Assembly (NCBI GenBank): GCA_030268105.1
Contig: BSDZ01000003.1
Location: 7,154,501 to 7,218,500, forward strand
Length of the DNA: 64,000 bases
Direction: 5' to 3'
Source of the DNA: Volvox africanus
Taxonomy: Eukaryota; Chlorophyta; Chlorophyceae; Chlamydomonadales; Volvocaceae
The translations under genes and the position numbers were made by a program. Under the pieces are notes generated by a model, which was not told the DNA's origin, did not search any database, and was given only the letters and a program-made list of their open reading frames with translations. Shown piece by piece: positions 1 to 12,600 of the stretch. Each line of letters begins with the position of its first letter. The first letter of the stretch is position 1.

Positions 1-3000
1 TGATGGTACCGCAGATCTGCGGCAGGTACGGCCTCGCGCGCTTACCCAGGCCGTTGACCGCCGTCCCAAAGCCGTTGAGCATCACCGGGGAGTCGTCCGC
101 CACCTGCAGCAAAGACCGGTGTCGCAGATCGCCATCGAGGAAGTCCCAACATGGTTAACACCGATTGCCAATGATTGCGACAAGTGACCGGACAAGCAAT
201 CGACAAGTGATGAGAAGTTTACAGTATAAAATTTATATACTTGAAATATATACTTATATACTTGAAAAGGTTTCAAGCAAGAAAACATACTACAGCACAT
301 ACACCCAGAGTACATACCCACTTTCACAGACAAACTGCCAGAATCTGATGTGCCAGTTTCGCCAACCCCTAACACGCAGTCTCTTGCCGCTTAATTTTGT
401 TCAACTGACGACTGCACAAACAGTAACCTGTTCTTCTTTTTGGCTTCTATGTTGAATACGCGCCTTTAAGCGCTGGTTTGCGCACCTGTTCCTGGAAAGC
501 ATACAAGATGCCATCTATGAGCAACTCCTCCAGTCGTGCATCGATGTCCGCGGCACCCAGCTCGGTAATGACCTTGTCAATGGTCTCCATCACCATTCGC
601 CGGTACGGTTCCGACTCGTCCTTCAGGTCCTCCACCACCCGCGACACGATGTCAGAGCACCCCACCTTCGCTCAAGAACGGACAGTGCGGGATTAGGAGA
701 GGCTTCAACGAGGATTATTCATGTTGGCAATGAAGAGTCAAGAACGCATCATGGGGCGCAACACACGCCGCGTCATGACATATCAAATCGGGAAGGACAC
801 GTCTTTTGCAGATGTTACTGCTGTTGCTGGCATCGCTGCGAAAATGTCCAGCGCTCCCATCCCGCCGAAATGAAGAGGACTTACCCGCCAATCTGTGCCT
901 GCTCCCCGTCTCCTCCTCCCGTTCAATAGCAAAATAGGTGGCGGTGCGGTACAGTGGTGCTAAGCCTACGGTTAAAGCTACGACTGCTATCAAACCTTTG
1001 GAAACAGCGATGACAAGCTCATGGCCATGCACATGCCCAAGCCGAGCACGGACACACCTTGTTCGCGAGCGCCACCGTGGTCTCCACCAGTGCCTTATAG
1101 TTGCGGCGGTCCAGCGCCATACGCCGATTCCAAAAGGCCTTGAAGAAGTCAGGAAGGATCTCATTACGGATGTAGTCAGGCTCCACACCTTCCGTGCCCA
1201 CGCACTGCTTGACCACCTTCAGCACGATCTTCTTCATCTCCTCATCTGGGGTGTTGAACTCGCGGCGCAACACTACCATCACCTCACGGGTGTAATAGAA
1301 GGCGTGTTCGGCATCCATCAGCGGGATGATATGACCGATAGCCTTGAGGAAGGCGGCCAATACCTGCGCGACCGCATGGCGCGTGGTGAGACGGCACGGG
1401 AAGTGGCAAGACCAAAGTCGATTCGATGAACACGGCTTTCAAGCAGTGATATCCGATGGCGAGCAGACGCCATAGCCTGCTCATGGATGGCATATACACT
1501 GGCAATATAAAACAAATTCTCTGCTATGAACGATTAGACATCTTGGTGCACTGCAAATCGCTCACTAATTCCACACTGCCTGTATGGCTTAACCGACGGG
1601 ACTCCCCAGGGAATAGCCAGCCCTTCGCTGCTGCGGACAATGAACCGAAGTGACCGCGTATAGTCCTACCCAATCACCAATCGCACCTTGCCGCGCAGGG
1701 AGCGAATGCCACGCCACAGCGGCTCAAGGACATCATCGAACGACTCGATGCCATACGGAGTTGAAGCCTCCGCCAGCGCTGCCAGGCACAGCGCAGTGAT
1801 GGTCTTAACCTTCTGGTTCTCGTCCTGAGGTAAAGAAGTGAACGGGTGGAGTGTGGGTGGCGGGGCGTGAGTTATGATCATGACCTGCGGACGTCAAACA
1901 TGGCTAAGCATTAACGACGGTGGCGCCAATCACGTGAGAGATACTAAAACCTTCATCGACGACACAGAATGCAACGATATGTGGGGGGTAAACATCAGGG
2001 TAATGCCAACATGCCCAACGCTTTAACTAGCCGTGGACAAACAGTGTTTCTCAGATCCCAAAACCTGATATCGTGCTCTGGCTGCTTTATGTGGACTCTC
2101 CGCTTCTGCAACGCGCCCTCCCCCAACAAACGTAAGATCTACAGCGCTCACTCCCCTCCACTCGCTTATCTTCTGACCCACCTTGAGGCCGTGCTTGACG
2201 ATGTCGACCATGGAGCGCAGATGGGGCAGTACCGCGCAGCCCATCAGGATGGCAATCTGCTGCACGATCTTGATGCCCGTGTGGCGAGCTTGCCAGCTCT
2301 TCTTGCTCAGACACACGGCCTGGGGCGTCGCAAGGAATCCATTTCGGGATGGGTAGGTCAAACTGTGTTCGTTTTGAAGTGAAGACCGATTATAATTCCC
2401 GAAAAATCAATCTTTTACAATTGGATCGGCAACACTCTCTCCGTTCCGTTCCCTTCGCTTCGCCGATGACTCCACTTTGAGGAGACCCCACACCGCCGTG
2501 CCCGCCACTAGAGAGCAGCCCCGAACCGACACATGCACCCTGACCAATCCACTTTTCACCTTTAAGGACTTCAAGTATCCATGAAATATATAACATAATA
2601 TGCATAAAGTCCTGTCGCGAGGGGGGTGGTAACTTAAATGACTCACCTTCAGGAACGGCAGCAACGCGGGAATGCCCAGCGCCGAGGCCACGACACTGAA
2701 CGCACGCGCTGTAGTGTTGCGCACGTACTCGTCAATGTTGTCAATGTCTGGCCGCATAGCGGCAATCATTTGCGCGAGGCCCGCGGCTTTGGAGAGGTTG
2801 GCAATAATCTCGCGACCCTCCACACGCGCATAATAGTCCTCATCGATCAACAGTGGCTCAATGACGACCAGGATTTTGTGCACGTACGGCCGTACGAGCT
2901 CGTCCAGCTTGTACAAGATCCTAACGTGACAGATACATCGGAATGAATAAGGGAAATTTGAGCACTATATTTGCAAACAGCTCGAGGTATCTGTAACGTC

Positions 3001-6000
3001 GCCACCCGCATCCTAAGAAATGAATCCCATCCCATACATCCCATATACGTGTCTTCGTGGCCTTGCCCGGGCAAGGCGTAACATTGATAGAAACAGCAAC
3101 GCATTTTACCTATCAATAACCTTGACAAGCAGATGGCGCTCCTGATCCTCCAGGGTGGGCTGCATCAGCAGCGGCAGAATGGCGTTAAAGAGCGGCCCGG
3201 CGCCCAGCTCGCGGGCCTTATCGGTCAGCGTCCTACGACAAGGCAAACACAGCGTTAAAAGAGACACAGCGTCAAAAGAGGAGAGAGAGAGAGAGAGGAG
3301 AAAGACGACATCACGCATCAATTCGGTTTACATATGTAGTCCACGATCTGTATCGCCAAAAGCTGCGCTGTTTACTGAACCCGGTACAACCGATACCGGT
3401 AACATTTACAACAACTGGAAATAATCAATCAGGCCATCCGGTACGTGCGCATGTATAAGCTCCTCAGCTGCGGGATGCGGAGTCCCCTAAGCAAAGCCTG
3501 AGCCCACAATATCTACTAGGGTGCAAGTGCAGTTGTACCACTGAGAAACACGACCATACAGTTTCACACAATACAGCTATGCAGTGGCGCACCAGCACCC
3601 CCCGCACCTGAGCGCACTCTTCCGCTGCGGCGGCGTCCCGTTCTTAACCTTCAGCAGCAATTTCATGATCTTCCGTTCCTTAGCTTCCTCTGCAGACAGC
3701 TCTGCCTCGTCGACATCCTGCAGGATAACGCAAGGACGAGAACTGTGTGTCAGTACGAGTGAGTCAGTGCAGCCAGGTTTATGTAGCCTAAACACGTCTA
3801 ACAAACATTGTTTGCTTGCCCAGCTAGTACTGAAGCCCACTGCCTCTTCCCTCAAGAATACCCCAAAGCCAGTCCCAAGACATCGTGAGCAATCAACTAA
3901 TCAGCTCAACCAGCTCGCCGCACCGGATTAGAATGCCGATAATGTAGCGTGAAAACGTTCCCGCGATGCATTCACCAGAGCCTGGCCTGCTTACTATTTC
4001 CCGATGGCCTTTCCCGCGGAAAAGCACCCATCCTTGTTTGTTTCTGGCCTCCCCCATCCGTTCCATTTTCTGGTAAGCACATGTGCTGGGTGTACTTCAC
4101 TTACCCGTCTCCCAAGCAATGCACCTAAACAGACATTTTAACGGCCCTTGCAGCCCTGTTTCAGTACTTCTTGCTCATGCAGCAATTCCACCTTAACCCC
4201 GTTTAAGGGCTGCTCATACCTGCAAAAGTTTACTGAAGATGTGCATGTCCTCCGGCTTCATCTCCGGAAGACCCTCCAGAGCCACCGGCAAGTCCGCCTT
4301 CAGCATAGGGTTGTCCTGCAGGCATTGGCATTAGAGCGATTGGAGCGGCGGCCAATTCATAGGCGGTGGTGCTAACGATTAATTTTACGTTGATTTTGAA
4401 GTGAATGCGGATGCTGGTAGCAATTCCCATAGGTGGTCACATGGTCCGTCACACCAGTCACCGTCACCGTCACCCCGGTCACATGGACAGAACTTAACCA
4501 GCTATCGGCTGGGGAGCGCAAACTCCTGTCACGGGCAGCTATATGCAATACGTGATTTCTACCGTCCCGTAGAAACTGGATTCCAGTGACATACACGATT
4601 CACGTGATAGTATCTCAATCAGCCGAATATTCAGCCCCACTGACATGATGCATCATCAATCCTCCACCAACCCCAATTTCAGCAGGGCCCGCACGCTTGT
4701 AGGGTGCAGCCCGGCCATGTCCCCCTCGGCCCCTGTTCCCACGCATTCACCCCCAAAAACGTCCAGATGGCCCACCTCTTGACCCGCCCCTGACGTCTCT
4801 GTCCGGTCATGCCCTCGCCCCTACTTTGACCTCATCCGCTGTCCTCCCTACCCATGTGCTTTGGGTTTCGCTTTAATCCTGCACTTGAATTCCCTCGACT
4901 AAGGATCTTATCGGCACCTCCCAGGTCACCGAAACTGAACCTCCCGTCACTCACGCTAATCGCAAACTCACCTCTGGCATGGAGTACAGCGGCGTGCCGC
5001 CTACCGACGGTGTAGGCGTCGCCATGAGTTTCCGCGCCGGATCTATCACCGGCTTGTACCCTGGTGGTGGCGCAAGCACCTTGTAGCCGTCTTTCTCGCC
5101 TGGCAGCATCGCATCCAGCTCCTCGTCCGTCAGCGGCCTATTGCGCTCCCACATCTCCCGCTGCAGCCGCGCTTCCTGATACACCTCTGGAGTCACCTGA
5201 CCAGCTGCCGCTGCAGCACCGAGGGCAGACAAGGACGGAGTCTCCATGCCCAGCAGCGGCGTCGCGCCGGGGGCACCCACCGCGGGGGTGGCGGCGGAGA
5301 AGAAGGAAGGCGTGACGCCGGGGCCGAGGGATGGTGTCGCGGCGCCGAGGGCTGGAGTTTGATCCCAGCGGGAGCGCTTTGCTGTGGGCCCACCTACCAA
5401 AGCGGGCGTTTCCCCTCCCCAGCTGCCTGAAGGAGTTTCGCCAGGCTGCGGGTGACACGGGAAGAGGAAGGGGAAGAGGAAAGCAAACCGTTTGAACAAC
5501 TCGGAACTCATGACCAAAAACAAGCGATCGAGCATCCGATTGGGAGATAGGAACGCGATTAATTATAGTGATCCGAGTATTTTAAGTTCTTGCGTTATTT
5601 CATAGCTTCATCTATTATTGTGAAGGACACTAGTAGTTTGTTTTCATTGTGCTCTTCTAAGCCGCGCAAGGCCGCATGTACAACCACCCGCAGAGGCGAG
5701 CCTCAACTTACAGCTACGTGGTGCTTTTGCTTCCAGCTACGGTGCTCTTACCCCCTAAAAATACGATGGTTCAGAAGCCGCTGTCACACATGTTCCCCCA
5801 GCCCCATGGAAAAGCCAGGGCCGCAGCGCCTGGAGTCAGATGCACCCCTACTTACCCGTGCTGGTGTGGGTTCGTCCCAACGATTGCGTCGCGGCGTTGG
5901 TGCTGTGCCTTTAGCACCCGCCGGCGTCGCATCATCCCAGCGTCCTGCAGCTGGTGTGGCATCCGAAGCCCCCAAGCCTGGTGTCGCATCCCAGCGGTTC

Positions 6001-7112
6001 GCTGCGGGTGTTGCCTCGGCCAGCCCCAGCCCCGGCGTTGCATCCCAGCGACTCCCCAGGCCGGGAGTTGCCTCCATAGCATCCGCGTCCCACTCGGAGC
6101 GCGCCTTTTTGGCCCTGAGGCGTGGCGACGTGGACAAGCAATCCAAAAGCAGGGTGGACGCTACGTGCATGCAATACAGCCGAGACTCGTTCTGGCGAAG
6201 GCATAGGTTAGCGTAGGCAAGCCCGCTCGCCATACCGCAAAGTTAACAGAAAATCCAAAAACGCATGCATCAGTTTACGTGGTCTATGCATTCCACCAGG
6301 AACAAGATCACTTTGCAACCAAAATTCACTCATTTAGGTGGAGCCAACTGGCCTTGTTCCAATACCTAGGACACCCCCCGCTTACGGCTCTGCTTGATCC
6401 CAGCGGTTTCGCCGCTTGGCACCAGGTGCACCATCCACAGCTTGCACTGGGGGAGCCGGCATGGAGGCTGAGGTGGTTGCTGTTGACGCGGCCGCCGCTG
6501 CCCCTGACGGCGCTGGCTGTCCGGCAGCCGCCCGCGCCTCAGCCTCCTCTTTTTTCTTCTTTGCAATATTCACCATGGTGTTATCCAGTTCACGATTAAG
6601 CTGCTGTTCTCGCATGATGTCCGCGTACGTCCGGACGCGAGCATCTGGCGTCTTATCGCCCATAGCGAACGCGTCGTTGCGCTCCGGCGACAGAATACGG
6701 TTTAACCGTCGTCGCCGATAGTCGTCCTCACGTTCATAAATACTTTTGGGCTGCTGAAATCCCAAGCCGTTGACTCCCTCATTCGCCTCCGAATCCGGAA
6801 TGTTTGAGAGCGCCTGGGCTGCCGCCGATCCAAAAGCCCTGCTACGGCTGTAAATAGCACAAGAATGGAACAGATGTAGGTCAATGTCTCGTAACGTGCA
6901 CATAGATGACGACGAGCGGGCGATGCGCAGACGACCGCAACGTGAGCTTAGCTATCGCTTGCATCCGATGCTTACCCAATCTCTTGATCATCGTCCTCCT
7001 CCTCAACTAGCTCGCTACGATAGGCTGCACGATCACCTCCGCCATAGAGGTCCTGATCGAAGACCACACCCGTCAGTGGCACGCCCAATACCCGCTGCTC
7101 GTCGTCCGCCAT
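1..7112 (-). CDS. SF3B1: Splicing factor 3B subunit 1 (SF3B1/SF3b155), 5' part of gene, 13 exons in window
   Basis: U2 snRNP scaffold that clamps the branch-site/U2 duplex during spliceosome assembly in the nucleus. Proposed exons on the minus strand: 7112-6976, 6847-6386, 6114-5856, 5445-4972, 4315-4220, 3717-3608, 3232-3110, 2920-2647, 2319-2182, 1824-1687, 1363-1058, 665-486 and 103-1. All phases join, giving about 933 residues; the remaining C-terminal HEAT repeats lie beyond base 1. Seen: an N-terminal region with a [13 protein letters not shown] motif, then many RWD..TP and ATPGLG repeats (U2AF-ligand/cyclin-CDK target type), then [20 protein letters not shown] and the HEAT array. Residues equivalent to human hotspots are intact: [23 protein letters not shown] and QKVKTITAL. 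The start is the first ATG in frame. An in-frame reading continues upstream toward a possible acceptor near 7165, so a further 5' exon is possible. The family is certain; the N-terminus is not. Confidence 0.95.
3276..3297. repeat. (GA)n microsatellite in SF3B1 intron
   Basis: About eleven GA units between two SF3B1 exons. No other function is visible. Confidence 0.85.
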
Positions 7113-7402
7113 GGCCACGGACGAAGCAGCTGGCTTCGAAAACGCAAGGAAGCTGAGGCTGCTTCCTTCCTAAGGGGGTCCTCAGGAAAATAAGAGCGAA
7201 TGCGCGCAGAATAACTGGTGACCTGGTTGCACACTTAAAAATTTTGAGTATCCTATGTGTGTAGTGCAAAAATTTTAAGAGATATGACGAGTGTGAATGA
7301 GTATGGAAAGACGAGCCCCCATGCATTGCTCCAGGAGGCCTGCCAAGTACAAAATAGGGAAGGCGCAACTGAAGTGGTCCTCTTTCTCGCCGGAGCAGAA
7401 AA
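7113..7402. promoter_or_regulatory. Divergent promoter region SF3B1 / RPL9
   Basis: The start codons of SF3B1 (minus) and RPL9 (plus) are only about 290 bp apart, so both core promoters and both 5' UTRs must fit here unless SF3B1 has an extra upstream exon. I see no canonical TATA box that I would commit to. The promoter role is inferred from gene geometry only. Confidence 0.5.
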
Positions 7403-8081
7403 ATGAAGCAACTGCTCTCTAGCAGGACCCTGCCTATCCCAGATGGAATTAGCATTGAGGTCAAGGGTCGGGCGGTCCGCGTTAAGGTACGGCGGCGGCA
7501 GGCGGCATTGGCAATGCGCTTGCTCCTGGCAACCAACTCCAGCAGTTTGTTCTTACGGAGGCCCACTTTTGCCATGGATGTTCTTGCAGGGGCCTCGTGG
7601 TACCCTGACGCGCGACTTCAAGCATCTGGCTGTTGATATGTTTCTCACGGAGCAGGACGGTCACAAGTTGCTGCAGGTCGATTGCCACTTCGGCAAGAAG
7701 AAGCGGCTCGCATCCATTCGCACCGTTTGCTCGCATGTGAAGAACATGTTTACGGGCGTAACTAAAGGCTTTGAATACAAGATGCGCCTGGTCTACGCTC
7801 ACTTCCCCATCAACATCAACATTGAGAATGTGGGCAAGAAGGTGGAGATCCGCAATTTCCTGGGCGAGAAGCGCGTACGCGTAGTTAACATGCTGGAGGG
7901 CGTGAAGATTGCACGCTCGGATGGCGTCAAGGACGAGCTGGTTCTCACCGGCAACGACCTGGAGAACGTGTCCCGCTCTGCTGCCCTTGTCAGCCAGTCC
8001 TGCCGCGTTCGTGTCCTGGATATCCGCAAGTTCCTGGACGGCATCTACGTGTCGGAGAGGGGCCTGCTGGTTAAGGACTAG
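7403..8081 (+). CDS. RPL9: Cytosolic 60S ribosomal protein L9 (uL6)
   Basis: Component of the large cytosolic ribosomal subunit, near the sarcin-ricin loop and stalk base. There are two exons, 7403-7486 and 7590-8081, with a 103 bp GT-AG intron. The joined product is 191 residues, normal for eukaryotic L9. Seen: N-terminus [15 protein letters not shown] followed by GRAVRVK joined to [12 protein letters not shown], the signature [10 protein letters not shown], and the C-terminal [15 protein letters not shown]. The start matches the conserved MK-LSS family start. A TGTAA element, the usual poly(A) signal of chlorophycean algae, lies 29 bp after the stop at 8110-8114. The gene is head-to-head with SF3B1. 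There is no plastid or mitochondrial extension, so this is the cytosolic protein. Confidence 0.97.
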
Positions 8082-9601
8082 GTGGTTGGGGATGGTCGCC
8101 ACAGCAGTGTGTAACGGCGCAGACGGAGGCCCATGAGTCCCTCGCCTTCCCACGTTTTGCTTTAATACAACTTTGCAGCAGCAAACCGCAGCAGCGTCAA
8201 GAGTAGCTTTATGGCTTGGAGCCTGGCCGCCGGCGATCTGGCAAGCAGTGAGCCTGTCAGCTGAGGGGGGGAGTGCATAGCTTTACAAAAGAACAGCACT
8301 GTAGAAACCTTATTGGCAGCTGCGACAAACACGGGGTGCGATGGAAAAGTCCCATGGGTCGCAGTATTTGGTTGTGGAAAACGAATTAATAATGGTGTAC
8401 TGTACGGAACTGCGCTTGGTTGGGACCTTCATAATGCACTGGGCCTTATGCGGCGGGCCCCCAGTCGGGCTCGTTTCAAGTATTTATGGGGTAATAATGG
8501 TGTAGACTACACGCCATCATCGCTCAGGGGTTAATTACGCGCCATGATACATGTCACAAGAAGCTCTGGCTTCGGCTTCAGCGGAAAAAGAGCGATGGTG
8601 GCTAAACAGTTGGTTGGCATTTTCCAGACCGCTATGTGGAATATCTCCGATTCCAAAAGTGATGCCAATGTCAGCAGTCTGTCCCTCTGAATGTCGTCGG
8701 GTTTCCAGGAGAAGAGGTGGGATAATTGTGGAGGGAACCCCAGAACAGGCAGCACTGCAAATTACATGCCGACGCAATGGAAGTATAGGCTCCTTCGAAA
8801 GCGTATTAAGTTCAACCTATAAATATAGGTAGATTACTGATGGGTGTCCATAACGGGCTCCCTATGGACCGCGAGCCCGTTGTTCTGCAGGATATGCCTT
8901 GCGTTAACAAATGGGTGCCCAATTTCATTCCGGACCGAGGGTTAGGGCTCCACGGAACACATGACCCTTAGCATAGATATTGCTTATTTATCACTCATCC
9001 CCGAGCCAGGGAAACGAGATAAGCCGTATGCAGTTGCTGTCACCGAGGTTATGCACATGTAGAAGGTGCCAACCAAGAGTTTGCAGTAAGTTTTGAAAGG
9101 TAGGGGGGAGAGAGTGGAAAACCAGGGGTCACGGCATGCAAGTACAACAACGAGTTCCTACGTACCTTCAAGCGTATACTTTAAGATGATTACACAGGCG
9201 TAACAGTACAATTTTCCTGCAAGGGAAAAATAAGTAGGTACGACAATTTGCCGCCTAGACTTGCTGACAGACTTCAATACAAGCAGAAGTTAAAAGGTAA
9301 TCAACACTGCTAGGCTGCAACAAGTAAAGTTACTAACAGCGGTCCCTATTACGGTGTCGCATACTATCTCGATCTGTTCACATGAGCGCGTAAATAGGTC
9401 TGCAAGCATGGCAAAGGTCAACCAGTCGCGCATCAGAGAAGCTTTGACGGCTGGAACGAATGTCAAAGAGAAAGGGCCGCCAGTCGCCGACGGTCAGCAT
9501 AGCTGCCTGCCTTGCAAACGGCGTCTGCACGGAGCGAAGACCTGACTGTCGGCATTGTGCTCACACCAGGTATCCTCTCGGTCACCCCCGATACACCGGA
9601 A
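8082..9601. other. Intergenic: RPL9 3' UTR and MATH-gene 5' region
   Basis: Contains the RPL9 poly(A) region and, probably, a 5' UTR and first exon(s) of the MATH-domain gene. Short ORFs occur on both strands (for example an overlapping pair at 8531-8832), but none has a recognisable domain or splice continuity. Confidence 0.4.
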
Positions 9602-12600
9602 ATGCTAGAGTGGCGCAGCCGCTCGGCTCTTGACGTGGCGGAGACATCGTCCACGTTCCTGGACGATGACGACGACGGTGCGCTTATTGGCAATGTTGGA
9701 GGGTCCATTTCTCCTTCGGGAATCTTAGCTTGGTTATTTCATGGGATTTGCGTTGCAAAACCAGCCCGCCAAACCGGGGTTGCGCCTGCTTGCAGGCCCA
9801 AAGCCCCATGAACTCTATGGAAAGTTTACATGGAAGATCGAAAACTTCTCTGAAATTAGCAAGCGGGAGCTGAGGAGTAACGTCTTTGATGTTGGGAACT
9901 ATAAGTGGTGAGACGAAATGGCGTCCGTTCTCGTTGCTTAGGGCTTCCGGTGAGAAGGGCATTCTTTTCGCAGGTACATTCTAGTTTACCCACAGGGCTG
10001 TGACGTATGCAACCATTTGTCGCTGTTCCTCTGTGTCGCGGACTACGATAAACTGCTACCGGGTAAGTTGGGTGGGTGCTCCACCTTGGCGCGCAGCGCC
10101 TGGACAGCTTATGTTGGTTTGGATACACGGTGATAATTGCAGGCTGGAGTCACTTCGCCCAGTTCACGATAGCGGTCGTGAACAAGGAGCCGAAGAAGTC
10201 AAAGTATTCCGGTAGGCCCCTGCCAGAATACTCCCGCCAAACGATAGGTTCTGCCGTCAACAGCCCAGTACAGACCCAGTTGCATCTTGTGTCCTTCAGA
10301 CACATTACATCGCTTCTGCAAAAAGGAGCATGACTGGGGCTGGAAAAAGTTTATGGAGCTGTCAAAGGTTCTGGACGGCTTCACGGTCGCGGATACGCTC
10401 GTAATCAAGGCGCAGGTCCAGGTCATCTTGTGAGTCAGAGCTTGAGGGGGAAGTTGCAATGGGCTATGTGCTATTTGTCGGTGGGAGGTTTTTCCCCTCC
10501 GTGCTCAGATAGGCACATCTTTCGTCCACAGGGACAAGCCGAGCAAACCATTCCGCTGCCTTGATCCGCAATACCGCCGGGAGCTGGTGCGGGTGTACCT
10601 CACGAACGTCGAGGGCATCTGCCGGCGGTTCTGCGAGGACAAAAAAGCCAGGTTGGCGTGGGCGCGCGAGGAGGTAGTGTCATTCCGCCAGTTCTGGGGC
10701 TCGCTTACCCCTGAGCAGCAGCGCAAATACCTGACGGACAAGGGTGAGGTAATTCTCAAGGTGAGCGATACTTGCAGGGCGCATGACCTATTTCGTCCAC
10801 AGGTGGGATTTCCTTTGGCGCGGATAAGATAAGAATCGCATGTCCAGAAATGCTGGCATTTGCATGAGGTTTGTGGACCTAGCAATCAACGCGAGGCGTG
10901 TTGTGATGAAGTTTCAACATGTTGTCACGCTTGTCGGCGTGCACTCTACATGCATGGTGCTTCGCAGGCGATTGTGAAACAATTCTTTAACGAGAAGGAA
11001 GTCACATCTACTCTGGTCATGGACGCGCTTTACAGTGGCTGCAAGCAGATCGAGGAGCACAGCCGCCAATGGCTGGAGGTGGGGCTTTGGGGTGGGACTG
11101 CATATCATGACGGGGACGGTGCCCTGTCAGGGTGTAAGCTGGAGGGTACCAGGGATATAGAGAAGCTCTGCGGAGCAAACTTCGGGTAAATCGTCTTGCA
11201 TGGAAGCGTTGACGCGATGCACAGTCTGATATCAACGCTCTTTCGCGCATCTGCGACTCGTTCGAGCGGCTTCAGTCATACCTGTGCCATATTAACTTAT
11301 CACCCGGAGTACAGCTGTAGTGCCGTCGTGACTTTGCAGCCTCAAGGCCGGGTGGACAGTCTGACTAGAATAACCAGCAAGGGCCTTCAGGTTAAGCGCG
11401 TCGAGCATTTCAAACGCACGGGTCTGTGATCACTGTTCCGGGACTTCGGTGCCCAAATGGGACAGCTAGAGTCATGGTTGTGCTACATTAGATGTGTAAA
11501 ACCCAAAGGTACCGCTTCCAGGCCGTTTCGCGTGCAGGACAGCTTCAAAGTTGGGCGCACATGTGTAATCCGGTCTATATTCGTCAGCTTGTCTCTTGTC
11601 GCTGGGCGTTATAATCAGGGACCCGTCGTCCTTGCTGTCGTTTGGCTTTTGTGGCGGAATCCGATAACTGTGCGCCCACTGTACCGTCGGTCGGTTTTGG
11701 GGCGCGGCGTTGTTTTCTATTCAGGGGAAGTGCACGGACAACGCGCCGGTCGTGCTGATCAAGGCAGAGCGGAGCACTTTCATGCTATGCGGAGACCTGA
11801 TTGACATCGCGGATCGCGTACAGAAAGATTTCATCCCAGCGGCAAAGGACGACAGCAAGGTGCGCAAACATGCTAGGAGGTGGGAGACCTTAGCTCTTGT
11901 TATATTGATATTATATGGTTTTGTGCAGATTGGGAATGAATAAGGCTGTCGTTGGGTGATCACAGCTACGGCCCATACTTATGCCCCAGATGGATCATTT
12001 TGCATTTTTCGGCGTGGTACACACCACCGCTATTGTGAGCGGACATGAGGGGCTTTTGCACGCGTGCCCCCTTCCCTCGTGCATTGTCTCGTGTTTGGCC
12101 GCAGGCTTTGCAGCCCAATGACGGGTTAACGCTGCGAAGTGGGCAGGACGGTGACGATTACCGCCGTGACTCGATTGAGCGTGACGAGAAGCGGTTAGCG
12201 GAATTGGGGCGAAAAACGGTTGAGATGTTCGTGATTTCACACATTTTCTGTGAGAAGCTGGAAATTGCCTATCGGGAGGCAGAAGCCCTTAAGCGGCAAG
12301 ACCAGTTGATCGCGGAGGAGTTTGAGATGGCGCGGCTGGAGGAGAGCAAGGCGCAGGCCAAGGCGCAGGCGGACAAGGAGAAAAAGGCGAAGAAGAAGGT
12401 AAGCACTGGTTCAAACAGATCAGTCCCTTTCCTGGGAATCGAGTACGGATGCAGAGATTTGGAACATGGTCCGCAAGCATGCGCCTGGAATAACTGGAGG
12501 CCTAGCGGTAGTGTAGTACAAATGAAACGGCTTCTTTGGTGGTTATTCAGGAGAAGCTAAAGCAGAAGAAGGAGGCGGAGAAGCTAAAGCGTGAGGCTGA

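Noticed and set aside
7482..8153. 223-codon minus-strand frame opposite RPL9
   Set aside because: Antisense shadow of the highly conserved RPL9 exon; no domain.
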